Below, one piece after another: positions 17,543 through 25,239 of a DNA stretch of 44,881 bases (the first letter of the stretch is position 1; each line of letters starts with the position of its first letter). The DNA lies in contig CACNFD010000014.1 of the NCBI GenBank assembly GCA_902619615.1, positions 1 through 44,881 of the forward strand. Reading direction: 5' to 3'. A program made the translations under genes and the position numbers. The stretch comes from an uncultured SAR116 cluster alpha proteobacterium. GTDB lineage: Bacteria; Pseudomonadota; Alphaproteobacteria; Puniceispirillales; Marisalimonadaceae. Under the pieces are notes generated by a model. It was not told where the DNA came from, made no database searches, and saw only the letters and a list, made by a program, of their open reading frames with translations.

Positions 17543-19291
17543 TTAAAAGAAGGATTTCTTGTATAAGTTATTTATTTCATCTTTGTAACGATTTACAATT
17601 ACATGCCTTCTTATTTTAAGTGTTGGAGTTAATTGACCATTATCAGTACTAAAAACTTCATTTGAAGAAATAAATTTTCTAATTTTTTTGGTTTGAGATA
17701 AATTTTTATTTACATTATTTAATATAGTTTGAAGATTTTCTTTTAAAAAATTATCATTATCACTTAATGTGGTTTCACTTGGAATAATTATAGCAATTAA
17801 AAATGGCCTGTTATGACCATAAATCATTACTTGCTCGATTTCATCGTATGACAGTAAAAGATTTTCAATTGGAACAGGAGCTATATTTTCACCACCTGAA
17901 TTAACAATCATTTCATTTACTCTTCCAGAAATTTTTAAGTATCCATCATTATCAATTGATCCCAGGTCTCCTGTGTGTAACCAACCATTTACCAAAACTT
18001 TATCTGTATTTTTTTTATCCTTCCAATATCCTTTCATTAAAGAGCTTCCCTTTACGAGAATTTCATTCTCATTAGAAATTTTAACCTGAAGCCCCTTTAT
18101 AACAACGCCTACAGTGTTTATTTTTATTTTATTGATTGGATTACACGATATAAGTGGTGAACATTCAGTCTGTCCGTATCCTTGTAAAATATTAATTCCA
18201 AGGGATTGAAAAAATAAACCAACTTGTTCATTCAGAGCAGCCCCTCCAGAAATAAAAGCTTGTAAATTTCCACCAAACTTTTTCTGAAATTTTTTTCTTA
18301 CTAATTTATCTAAAATTATATTTTGGACTTCTTCTAAAAAACTTAGTTTTATTTTTTTATATTTTTTAGTCCCGAATGTAATTGTTTTTTCAAATAGTTT
18401 TTGAGAAAATTTACCTTTGGTCGATAGTTGATTATTTATTTTCTTATATAAAACTTCATAAAGTCTTGGTACAGCAGTCATTAATGTTGGCTTAACACTT
18501 AATAAATCATTTACTATTTGATCACGATTTTCATTAAAATAAATTTCTGCTCCAATAAATATAGGCAGGAAAAAGCCAGCGGTATGTTCATAAGCATGTG
18601 ATAATGGAATTATAGACAGAAATTTATGATCTTTTATTTTGATTTCAGAAACCAACTCATTTGCTCCGAGTATATTAGATATAATTGATTTATGAGTTAA
18701 CATTACACCTTTAGGCTTGTTACTAGTTCCAGATGTATAAATAATTGAAACAATATCATTTTCATCAATTTTAGAAACAAAACGTTCAATAATTTTAGGT
18801 TTCACATCGCTTTTTGAACCAAGATTTAAAAGCTCATTAAATGTATAAAAACCTATATCAAATTTTTTGAATTTTGACGTATTTGTATCGTCAATACAAA
18901 TTACATATTTAATTTTATTCAAACTTGGTAGTATTTTTATAATTAGTGATAAAAGTTTTCCATTAACAAAAACTATTGAGGTTTCTGAATGAGATAAGAG
19001 ATAAGAAATTTCTTCTTCATTACTTGTTGTATAACCAGGAACAGTTATTGCTCCTAATGATATCGTAGCCAGATCTACAGCACACCACTTATAACTATTA
19101 TCAGCAATAATGGATATTTTATCATTTTTTTTTACACCTATTTCATGCAATGCTGAACTTATATTTAGAACTAGATCTTTAGTGTTTTTCCAAGAAAGGT
19201 GCTCCCAATTATCATCTCTTTTAAAACCAAATAGTGTTTTATTCTCATATAATTCTGAGTTGTTGAAGAAAATCTGCGGTAAATTAGTCAT
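17543..19291 (-). CDS. Long-chain acyl-CoA synthetase (AMP-forming, FadD15-like)
   Basis: This 582-residue adenylating enzyme activates fatty acids to acyl-CoA through an acyl-AMP intermediate. It contains the AMP-binding P-loop YTSGTSNKPKGVMLTH (about 185-200), the acyl/adenylate motif YGQTECSP, and WLHTGDLGSIDNDGYLKISGR, in which the Asp contacts the ribose. The C-terminal catalytic lysine region is the NGQLTPTLKIRR segment. The shape is that of the long-chain AMP-dependent synthetases. An alpha/beta hydrolase starts divergently 194 bases away, which fits lipid turnover but does not prove it. The chain-length preference is unknown. Confidence 0.92.
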   Translation of the reverse strand: MTNLPQIFFNNSELYENKTLFGFKRDDNWEHLSWKNTKDLVLNISSALHEIGVKKNDKISIIADNSYKWCAVDLATISLGAITVPGYTTSNEEEISYLLSHSETSIVFVNGKLLSLIIKILPSLNKIKYVICIDDTNTSKFKKFDIGFYTFNELLNLGSKSDVKPKIIERFVSKIDENDIVSIIYTSGTSNKPKGVMLTHKSIISNILGANELVSEIKIKDHKFLSIIPLSHAYEHTAGFFLPIFIGAEIYFNENRDQIVNDLLSVKPTLMTAVPRLYEVLYKKINNQLSTKGKFSQKLFEKTITFGTKKYKKIKLSFLEEVQNIILDKLVRKKFQKKFGGNLQAFISGGAALNEQVGLFFQSLGINILQGYGQTECSPLISCNPINKIKINTVGVVIKGLQVKISNENEILVKGSSLMKGYWKDKKNTDKVLVNGWLHTGDLGSIDNDGYLKISGRVNEMIVNSGGENIAPVPIENLLLSYDEIEQVMIYGHNRPFLIAIIIPSETTLSDNDNFLKENLQTILNNVNKNLSQTKKIRKFISSNEVFSTDNGQLTPTLKIRRHVIVNRYKDEINNLYKKSFF

Positions 19292-19485
19292 AAATTAAAC
19301 CATTAAAATAATAAGATTATATAAGCACAAATAGCTAAAAATTAATATTTATTATTTTGATATTTACTGTTTTTTTTAATTAAATTATGGATTAATAGTA
19401 ATATTAAAAGCATGGAGTTTTCAAAATAATTTTAAAATATTTTATACCCTTTATAATACTTTTTAGTTAAACTTTAATAATATCT

Positions 19486-20394
19486 ATGAATGCAAATCAG
19501 ATTAAATTTTCAAGCGATTTTGATCCAAAATTGATCGGATCTAATATAGATGAATATTTAAAAAAAACAGAAGAACAATTTTTAGATATTAAAGAAGGAG
19601 TAGCAAAAAAAGTAATTTGGGCTAATGAAACAAACAAAAAAACTCCAATTGCAATAGTCTATATCCATGGCTTTACGGCTTCCTCAGAAGAAGTTCGCCC
19701 TCTTCCCGACAAAATTGCTAGTGATTTAAATGCAAACCTTTTCTTCACAAGGTTAACAGGTCACGGGAGAAATCCAAAGGCAATGGAATTATGTTCAATT
19801 CCAAATTGGATGAAAGATCTTCATGAAGCAATAGAAATTGGCTCAAAAATTGGTGATAAAGTTATTTTAATGTCCTCTTCAACTGGTGGAACAATAAGTG
19901 TAACTTCTGCTCTAGATAGAAATCTTTCACAGAAAATTTTAGGATATATATTTTTATCACCTAATTTTGGAATAAATAATAAATTTGCCAGCTTAATTTC
20001 GTGGCCGTTTTCTCAGTATTGGTTAAAATTAATTCTAGGTAAGGCAATGAATCATAATCCAAGAAATGATCTTAATAAAAAATATTGGACAATGTCATAC
20101 CCAACAAATGCTCTCATTCCAATGGCTAAGTTAGTAAATGAAGTAAATGACAAAGATTACAGTAAAGTGAAAAAACCTGCACTTTTTTATTTTTCAATGG
20201 ATGACAAAGTAGTGGATCCTAAAAAAATAAAAAAATTTATATCTAATTGGGGAGGAAAAAGCACAACAAAAATCGTTAAACTTTCAAATAGTGATGATAA
20301 ATATTCACATGTATTAGCTGGTGATATTATCTCTCCTAATCAGACTGAACATGCAAAAAAAACAATTGTAACTTGGATTAAAAATTTAAAATAA
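19486..20394 (+). CDS. Alpha/beta hydrolase (esterase/lipase-like)
   Basis: This 302-residue protein has an alpha/beta hydrolase fold. The oxyanion-hole HGF lies at about 61-63 (VYIHGFTAS). The nucleophile elbow reads SSSTGG, giving Ser132 as the likely catalytic serine in a variant of the usual GxSxG, with Ser replacing the first Gly. MDDKVVDP and YSHVLAGD near the C-terminus supply the Asp and His of the triad. No signal peptide is evident, so it is probably cytoplasmic. It most resembles carboxylesterase or monoacylglycerol lipase-type enzymes. The divergent acyl-CoA synthetase suggests, but does not show, a role in releasing fatty acids. Confidence 0.82.
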   Translation: MNANQIKFSSDFDPKLIGSNIDEYLKKTEEQFLDIKEGVAKKVIWANETNKKTPIAIVYIHGFTASSEEVRPLPDKIASDLNANLFFTRLTGHGRNPKAMELCSIPNWMKDLHEAIEIGSKIGDKVILMSSSTGGTISVTSALDRNLSQKILGYIFLSPNFGINNKFASLISWPFSQYWLKLILGKAMNHNPRNDLNKKYWTMSYPTNALIPMAKLVNEVNDKDYSKVKKPALFYFSMDDKVVDPKKIKKFISNWGGKSTTKIVKLSNSDDKYSHVLAGDIISPNQTEHAKKTIVTWIKNLK

Positions 20395-20410
20395 ATCTGA
20401 ATTTATGCTA

Positions 20411-20893
20411 TTAATTTGAGTATGGGATAGATGAATGATGCAGGTTGATTAACAAATTATTTTCATTGTCTTTAACATAGCCAAAAGTATATTCTACCTT
20501 AACTGCATCGCAACTATCAAAAGTTTGAAAAAAGTAATTTCCCATAGATAAAGCAATCTCTTTAAGAATAATTATTTTTCTTTCACCAAAATTTATTTTT
20601 TTCCACGGTTTTAGCGCAAAACCTTTATCTTCTGAAACAGAACCACCAATGAAATAAGACACCGCATCTTCATAAGTATAACGAAATTGCTTTTCTGATG
20701 CTAATGTAGGCTTAAATAAAACTTTACATATATCAAAAGCATAAAATTGTTTAACAAAAACACCTGCTTTTGTTTTATAATCCTCGTTTTTGGTATATAA
20801 ATTTCCAATTTCAATAACGTTTTGAGCCCACAACTCTTGAGACTTAATGATTTCAAATTCAGTTGTGTTAATTTTTTCTTTTAAAGATTTCAT
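20411..20893 (-). CDS. NTF2/SnoaL-like fold protein, unknown function
   Basis: This 160-residue product resembles a family of marine proteobacterial proteins that I recall being labelled phosphoribosyl-AMP cyclohydrolase in databases. Nothing in it resembles the HisI metal-binding motifs. The recognisable pattern is an N-terminal helix with a paired tryptophan, VLFKPTLASEKQFRYT, a YFIGG segment, GFALKPW, ALSMGNYFFQ and a C-terminal NLHHSSIPY, consistent with an NTF2/SnoaL-like alpha+beta barrel. The function is unknown. It ends 16 bases from the convergent hydrolase and has about 150 bases of non-coding DNA upstream. Confidence 0.72.
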   Translation of the reverse strand: MKSLKEKINTTEFEIIKSQELWAQNVIEIGNLYTKNEDYKTKAGVFVKQFYAFDICKVLFKPTLASEKQFRYTYEDAVSYFIGGSVSEDKGFALKPWKKINFGERKIIILKEIALSMGNYFFQTFDSCDAVKVEYTFGYVKDNENNLLINLHHSSIPYSN

Positions 20894-20985
20894 AATAAAT
20901 TTAAGCTTTTTAAAAGGATTATATTTTAATACAATATTGAATTTAATAATTAAAATAAATCATTAATATTTTACAAACATGCGGA

Positions 20986-21013
20986 ACTTTACACATTTAA
21001 AAATAACTGTCAA
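20986..21013 (-). promoter_or_regulatory. Possible sigma-70-type promoter for the NTF2-like gene
   Basis: On the minus strand a perfect TTGACA (21008-21013) is followed after 16 bases by TAAAGT, a partial match to TATAAT. It lies about 95 bases upstream of the NTF2-like gene start in the 148-base spacer before it. The perfect -35 hexamer is notable in this AT-rich DNA, but the -10 match is only moderate. Confidence 0.33.
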
Positions 21014-21041
21014 TATGGTAAATTATTTCTATATAATTCAA

Positions 21042-21470
21042 TTATTTAAGTGGAAATGTTGAGGTTGCATGACAAATAATTTTTTCTTTATCATCCTCTT
21101 GGTAAACTTTAGTCTCTCCAATTGCAATTGATCTTCCAAACCTTTGAACAATACTTTCAATAATAAAATAATCTCCAAAGGCTGGGCGAATAAAATTATT
21201 ATTCTGAGAAAGTGTTCCTCTTTGTGATTTTAGTGAGGTGTTCATGGCTATAGACATTGTTGTATCAATAACAGACATTAAAACTTGGCCTGAAACAGCC
21301 CCAGTAACAAACTGGTAATCTCTGGAATTTTCTAATTTAGCAACCACCCTTCCTTCTTCTATTTCTAAAAATGAAAGCTTTAGTTGTTTTACATAAGGAG
21401 CAAAGATGTACTCATATATTTCTTCAATATTTTCCATTGTAATTGTTTTAGTTGGTAATTTATTAGTCAT
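21042..21470 (-). CDS. PaaI-type hotdog-fold thioesterase
   Basis: This 142-residue protein belongs to the hotdog thioesterase superfamily, which hydrolyses acyl-CoA or related thioesters. The central block reads QFVTGAVSGQVLMSVIDTTMSIAMNTSLKSQ, with the small-residue helix and Asp typical of the PaaI-type active site, followed by NNFIRPAFGDYFIIES and IAIGETKVYQEDDKEKIICHATSTF strands. I place the start at the ATG at 21470, preceded by GAGAAGG; a TTG at 21482 would sit on that ribosome site. Its position after the CobW-type GTPase (50 bases, same strand) suggests it may be co-transcribed with it. The substrate is unknown. Confidence 0.85.
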   Translation of the reverse strand: MTNKLPTKTITMENIEEIYEYIFAPYVKQLKLSFLEIEEGRVVAKLENSRDYQFVTGAVSGQVLMSVIDTTMSIAMNTSLKSQRGTLSQNNNFIRPAFGDYFIIESIVQRFGRSIAIGETKVYQEDDKEKIICHATSTFPLK

Positions 21471-21520
21471 AGACCTTCTCAATATTTAAATATATATCAA
21501 TTTTAAAATTTAATTCTTTT

Positions 21521-22579
21521 CTAGCTTTTATTCAGCTCATTTTCTCCAATTATTTTAAAAAAGTCATCTATAGTATTTTTATTAATATTTTTAGTTATAA
21601 AAACTAAACGTGATTTTTTATCATTACCTGGCCATTTTTCTAACCATTCTAATGGATGGAAAATATGCTGAACCCCATGAATTACTGCGGGGCTATTCTC
21701 CCCTTTTATATTTAAAATACCCTTAATTCTAAGTATATTTTCACCCATCTGACTCATAAGTAATTCCAGAAAAAAATTTACTGACGTCATGCTTGTAGGT
21801 TGACTAGTTACCATTGCAAAAGTTTCGATTTCATCACCATGACGATTTACATTATGTTCGTGATGATGATCGTGATGATTGTGCAAATCATTAGAAGATT
21901 TATTTTTTTCAATCTCTAACCACTCTTTTACGTTCCAGTCTTTATTTTGTGGGTTATAATCGTTAAGTCCTAATAACTTTGACACTGGCAAAGAGTTCTT
22001 GTCACTTTTAATTATAGTAACTTTTGGGTTAATTGCTTTTATTCTTTTGATTAAAGAATTTACGGTTCCGCTTTCTGCAATGTCGGTCTTACTTAATATG
22101 ATTATATCTGCAAAAGCTGTTTGCTTAACCGCTTCTTCATGAGAATTGTATGTAGCTTCACCATTTATTGAATCAACAACCGTGATTACGCCATCTATTG
22201 AATAAATTCTTTGAAGATCCAAAGATGTCATTAGAGTATGAATTATAGGAACAGGATCAGCTAGACCTGTTGTTTCGATGATAACATGATTGAAAGGTAA
22301 AATTTCCCCCTTTTCCATTTTTTTTAAAAGATTAAGAAGTGTTGTTTTTAAATCACCTTGGATTGTACAACAAATGCACCCATTTTGTAATTCAATTACA
22401 TTTTCATCAGTGGTTTCAATTAAGTCATGATCTAAACCAACCTCTCCAAATTCATTTATAATTATAGCAGCATTAGCCATTTGTTTTTGTTTTATTAAAG
22501 AAGTCAAAATAGTGGTTTTTCCACTACCTAAAAAGCCTGTTAAAACTGTTATTGATATATTTTTGGGAAAAGAAGACAT
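21521..22579 (-). CDS. COG0523/CobW-type GTPase, probable zinc metallochaperone
   Basis: This 352-residue G3E-family GTPase has the P-loop GFLGSGKTT (15-23), the COG0523 metal-binding motif GCICC (Cys68, Cys70, Cys71), a Walker B-like IIETTGLADP, the guanine-specific SKTD (163-166), and a C-terminal CobW domain. Between the domains is a histidine-rich stretch with eight histidines in residues 233-247, a usual sign of Zn handling. It diverges from folE, with a Zur-like operator in the 81-base gap. Family members include Zn chaperones that charge FolE in bacteria, and cobalamin or nitrile-hydratase proteins; the Zur site and folE neighbour favour the zinc role. The family call is firm, the client inferred. 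Confidence 0.92.
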   Translation of the reverse strand: MSSFPKNISITVLTGFLGSGKTTILTSLIKQKQMANAAIIINEFGEVGLDHDLIETTDENVIELQNGCICCTIQGDLKTTLLNLLKKMEKGEILPFNHVIIETTGLADPVPIIHTLMTSLDLQRIYSIDGVITVVDSINGEATYNSHEEAVKQTAFADIIILSKTDIAESGTVNSLIKRIKAINPKVTIIKSDKNSLPVSKLLGLNDYNPQNKDWNVKEWLEIEKNKSSNDLHNHHDHHHEHNVNRHGDEIETFAMVTSQPTSMTSVNFFLELLMSQMGENILRIKGILNIKGENSPAVIHGVQHIFHPLEWLEKWPGNDKKSRLVFITKNINKNTIDDFFKIIGENELNKS

Positions 22580-22596
22580 TTTTAGTTATAAATTAA

Positions 22597-22636
22597 TTGC
22601 CTTAAAATTACTTTACTTGTTATGTTATAACATTAC
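22597..22636 (+). promoter_or_regulatory. folE promoter overlapped by Zur-like operator
   Basis: The operator is GTTATGTTATAACATTAC at 22619-22636, containing the perfect palindrome ATGTTATAACAT. It also reads as TGTTAT-GTT-ATAACA, a 6-3-6 dyad at 22618-22632. From memory it matches the alphaproteobacterial Zur consensus GTAATGTAATAACATTAC at 16 of 18 positions and keeps the whole 12-base core of the Rhodobacter-type site. A possible plus-strand promoter is TTGCCT (22597-22602), 18 bases, then TATGTT (22621-22626), so a bound repressor would cover the -10. The same site lies about 40 bases upstream of the divergent GTPase gene. The dyad is seen directly; Zur binding is inferred. Confidence 0.75.
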
Positions 22637-22660
22637 CAACAAAATAATAATAGTGAGCAA

Positions 22661-23266
22661 ATGAAAAATAAACTTGAAAACTCTAATATAGTTAAATTTA
22701 ATCCAAATCCTAGTCGTGAGGAAGCTATGAATGCTGTTAAAACCCTAATAGCATGGGCTGGGGACAATCCTAACAGAGAGGGTTTAATTGAAACACCTAA
22801 AAGAGTTGTGGATGCTTATAAAGAGTTTTTTGAAGGCTACACTCTTAACCCTGATGAAATTTTATCTAAAACCTTCGAAGAAGTTGAAGGTTATGACGAG
22901 ATGGTATTAATAAAAAACATTAGATTAGAGTCTCACTGTGAACACCATATTGTTCCTATTCTTGGTATAGCTCACGTGGCATATATGCCTAACAAAAGAG
23001 TGGTGGGAATAAGTAAATTAGCTAGATTAGTAGATGTTTATGCAAAAAGACTACAAATACAAGAGACATTGACTTCACAAATTGCTGAAACAATTCAAAG
23101 AGTTTTAGACCCCTTGGGTGTTGCTGTTATAATAGATGCATCTCATCAATGCATGACAACAAGAGGAGTTCATAAACCAGAATCTAGTACAGTTACCAAA
23201 CGTATGCTTGGTGTTTTTAAAGATGATGCAGAAATAAGATCAGAATTCATGAAATTAATTAATTAG
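22661..23266 (+). CDS. folE: GTP cyclohydrolase I, zinc-dependent type IA
   Basis: FolE converts GTP to dihydroneopterin triphosphate, the first step of tetrahydrofolate synthesis. The 201-residue product has the zinc ligands of the type IA enzyme: Cys93 and His96 (in [13 protein letters not shown]) and Cys164 (in [10 protein letters not shown]), equivalent to Cys110, His113 and Cys181 in E. coli. The catalytic region and [22 protein letters not shown] are typical. Because it needs zinc, its pairing with a Zur-like operator and a metallochaperone-type GTPase is functionally coherent. The start is the first ATG after the operator. Confidence 0.96.
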   Translation: MKNKLENSNIVKFNPNPSREEAMNAVKTLIAWAGDNPNREGLIETPKRVVDAYKEFFEGYTLNPDEILSKTFEEVEGYDEMVLIKNIRLESHCEHHIVPILGIAHVAYMPNKRVVGISKLARLVDVYAKRLQIQETLTSQIAETIQRVLDPLGVAVIIDASHQCMTTRGVHKPESSTVTKRMLGVFKDDAEIRSEFMKLIN

Positions 23267-23305
23267 TGAAAAACAAAATTTAATAAATCGATTTCAAAAT
23301 TTAAT

Positions 23306-23380
23306 TGGTGATCCCTAGGGGATTCGAACCCCTATTGCAGCCGTGAAAGGGCTGAGTCCTAACCATTAGACGAAGGGACC
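23306..23380 (-). tRNA. tRNA-Glu (anticodon TTC)
   Basis: Reading the minus strand, a full cloverleaf is visible. The acceptor arm GGTCCCT pairs with AGGGATC (one G-T pair), followed by A and an encoded CCA. The anticodon stem CAGCC/GGCTG encloses CTTTCAC, giving anticodon TTC, and the T arm contains GGTTCGAATCC. The 75-base length includes the CCA. It lies between folE and recJ, with both neighbours ending toward it. Confidence 0.97.
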
Positions 23381-23415
23381 ACTGATTTAGTTATTAACTA
23401 TAATTTAATTAAAAA

Positions 23416-25221
23416 TCAAGTAACATCTGTATAAATTATATCATCAAGCATAAACTCAATAGCTTTAGAATTATTCCATGTATCAATAGATAAAGTACCT
23501 AAAAAATCAAAATTTTTATTTTCATAATTTTTAAACACTTTATCCAAATCACTATTTAATAAATTAAACTTTTTGACTCTTAGTTTTTTGGAAGATCCAT
23601 CATTTATATAAAATGAAGCATGCTCATTATTAGTGCCAAATCTTCTAAAAGAAGATATCATAGAATTAGGTACTATAAATTTTGGCTCCTCCATTCCCGA
23701 ACCCCACGGACCTAAATTTTCAAGCCATTCAGCTATCTCTAAAGTACAGGCCGAAATTGGAATAACGGAAGTTACAATATGAGAAAATCTTGGAACTCCT
23801 TTTTCCATAAAAGAACTTACTTTATCATTTAAAAAGATGTTAAAGTTATTTATCTCAGATGGATCAATTGTAAATCCAGCAGCCATATCATGACCACCAC
23901 CAGTTTTTATTATTTCTAAATTTAATGCTTCTAAAATTATTTCTCCTAGAGGAATGCCATAAATTGACCTGCCTGAACCTTTGCCAATTCCATCTTTAAT
24001 CGAAATTAGGCACACGGGTCGGTTATACAATTCTTTCATTCTACCAGCTACAATGCCAGTAATGCCTTGATGAAAATCATTGCCATCTACTACAATTGCG
24101 TTAGGTATTCTATTATCATTATTATTTTTAATTTTTTCTATTAATCCTATGGCTTTACTCTCTAATTCAGCTGTTAAAAATCTTCTTTTTTTGTTTAATT
24201 CATCTAATTTGTAAGCTTTTTCAATAGCTTTACTCTCATCGCTTTCTTTAAGAAGATTTACACCAAGTTCACTATTCCCAATCCTGCCACCTGCATTAAT
24301 TCTTGGGCCCAAAGAAAAACCTAAAGATTGGGTGTTTGGCGCACTATTTATTTTACTAATATCTGATAAAACTTTGATCCCAATATTCTGTCTTCTTTTC
24401 ATAATGTTAAGACCCTGCTTTACAAGGGCCCTATTTAGCTTGCTTAAAGGAACCACATCACAAACGGTCCCTAAAGCAACCAAATCAAGAAATTGAAACA
24501 AATTAGGTTCAGCTCTATTTTTAAAATAACCTTGTTTTCTTAATTCTCTATTCAAACCAATTAAGAAAATAAAAGTTACACCAGCCGCACATAAATCTTC
24601 ATATCCTTTTTCAGTATCAACTCTTTTAGGATTAATAATCGCATACGCTGGAGGTAATTTTATATCAGGTATATGATGATCTATAACAATTACATCAATA
24701 TCGACAGAATTCATTGCCTTAAGCGGCTCAAAGGAAGAAATACCACAATCAACAGTAACTATTAATTTAGAGCCTTTTTCATGAAGCCCTTTTAAAGCTT
24801 TTTCATTTGGCCCGTATCCTTCTAAAAACCTGTCTGGAATATGTATAAAAGTTTTACAGCCACATTGTTCTAAATATTTTGATAACATAGCTGCAGATGT
24901 GGCTCCATCTACGTCATAATCACCAAAAATACCTATAGGGCGCGATGCAAATACTTCTGAAGCTAATCTTTTAACTCCTTTTTCTAAGTCTATAAATTTA
25001 AAAGGCTCTGGTAATAAATTTTTAAGTTTTGGAGTAAAAAATGTATCAAAATCATTTAAATTAATACCCTTATGCAAAAGATAAGGCGTAATAAAGCTTG
25101 GCAACTTATATTTTTGATACAAATAATCCACAGATCTTTTCGTAAAGTCATTTGAGACAATTAAATGCCAGTCTGCATTATTTACCGATGGAATTGAGTT
25201 ATATAATATTGTTTTTGTCAA
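23416..25221 (-). CDS. recJ: Single-stranded-DNA-specific exonuclease RecJ
   Basis: RecJ degrades single-stranded DNA 5'-3' in recombination and mismatch repair. The 601-residue product has the DHH phosphoesterase signatures: DYDVDG (101-106), VTVDCG (156-160) and DHH (181-183), all with Mn-binding Asp/His residues. GGRIGNSELGVNLL and the DHHA1 nucleotide-binding GGGHDMAAGFTI motif follow, with the RecJ OB-fold C-terminal half. Length is normal. The start is a TTG; no in-frame ATG lies near it and the next gene upstream, hom, ends 18 bases before. RecJ probably shares a transcript with hom. Confidence 0.95.
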   Translation of the reverse strand: MTKTILYNSIPSVNNADWHLIVSNDFTKRSVDYLYQKYKLPSFITPYLLHKGINLNDFDTFFTPKLKNLLPEPFKFIDLEKGVKRLASEVFASRPIGIFGDYDVDGATSAAMLSKYLEQCGCKTFIHIPDRFLEGYGPNEKALKGLHEKGSKLIVTVDCGISSFEPLKAMNSVDIDVIVIDHHIPDIKLPPAYAIINPKRVDTEKGYEDLCAAGVTFIFLIGLNRELRKQGYFKNRAEPNLFQFLDLVALGTVCDVVPLSKLNRALVKQGLNIMKRRQNIGIKVLSDISKINSAPNTQSLGFSLGPRINAGGRIGNSELGVNLLKESDESKAIEKAYKLDELNKKRRFLTAELESKAIGLIEKIKNNNDNRIPNAIVVDGNDFHQGITGIVAGRMKELYNRPVCLISIKDGIGKGSGRSIYGIPLGEIILEALNLEIIKTGGGHDMAAGFTIDPSEINNFNIFLNDKVSSFMEKGVPRFSHIVTSVIPISACTLEIAEWLENLGPWGSGMEEPKFIVPNSMISSFRRFGTNNEHASFYINDGSSKKLRVKKFNLLNSDLDKVFKNYENKNFDFLGTLSIDTWNNSKAIEFMLDDIIYTDVT

Positions 25222-25239
25222 ATTAACTGCTTATAATTA

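Noticed and set aside
23267-23305. Repeated CAAAATTTAAT beside tRNA-Glu as an integration site
   Set aside because: The two copies are only 20 bases apart and AT-rich, no integrase is nearby, and the tRNA 3' end is not duplicated in the window.
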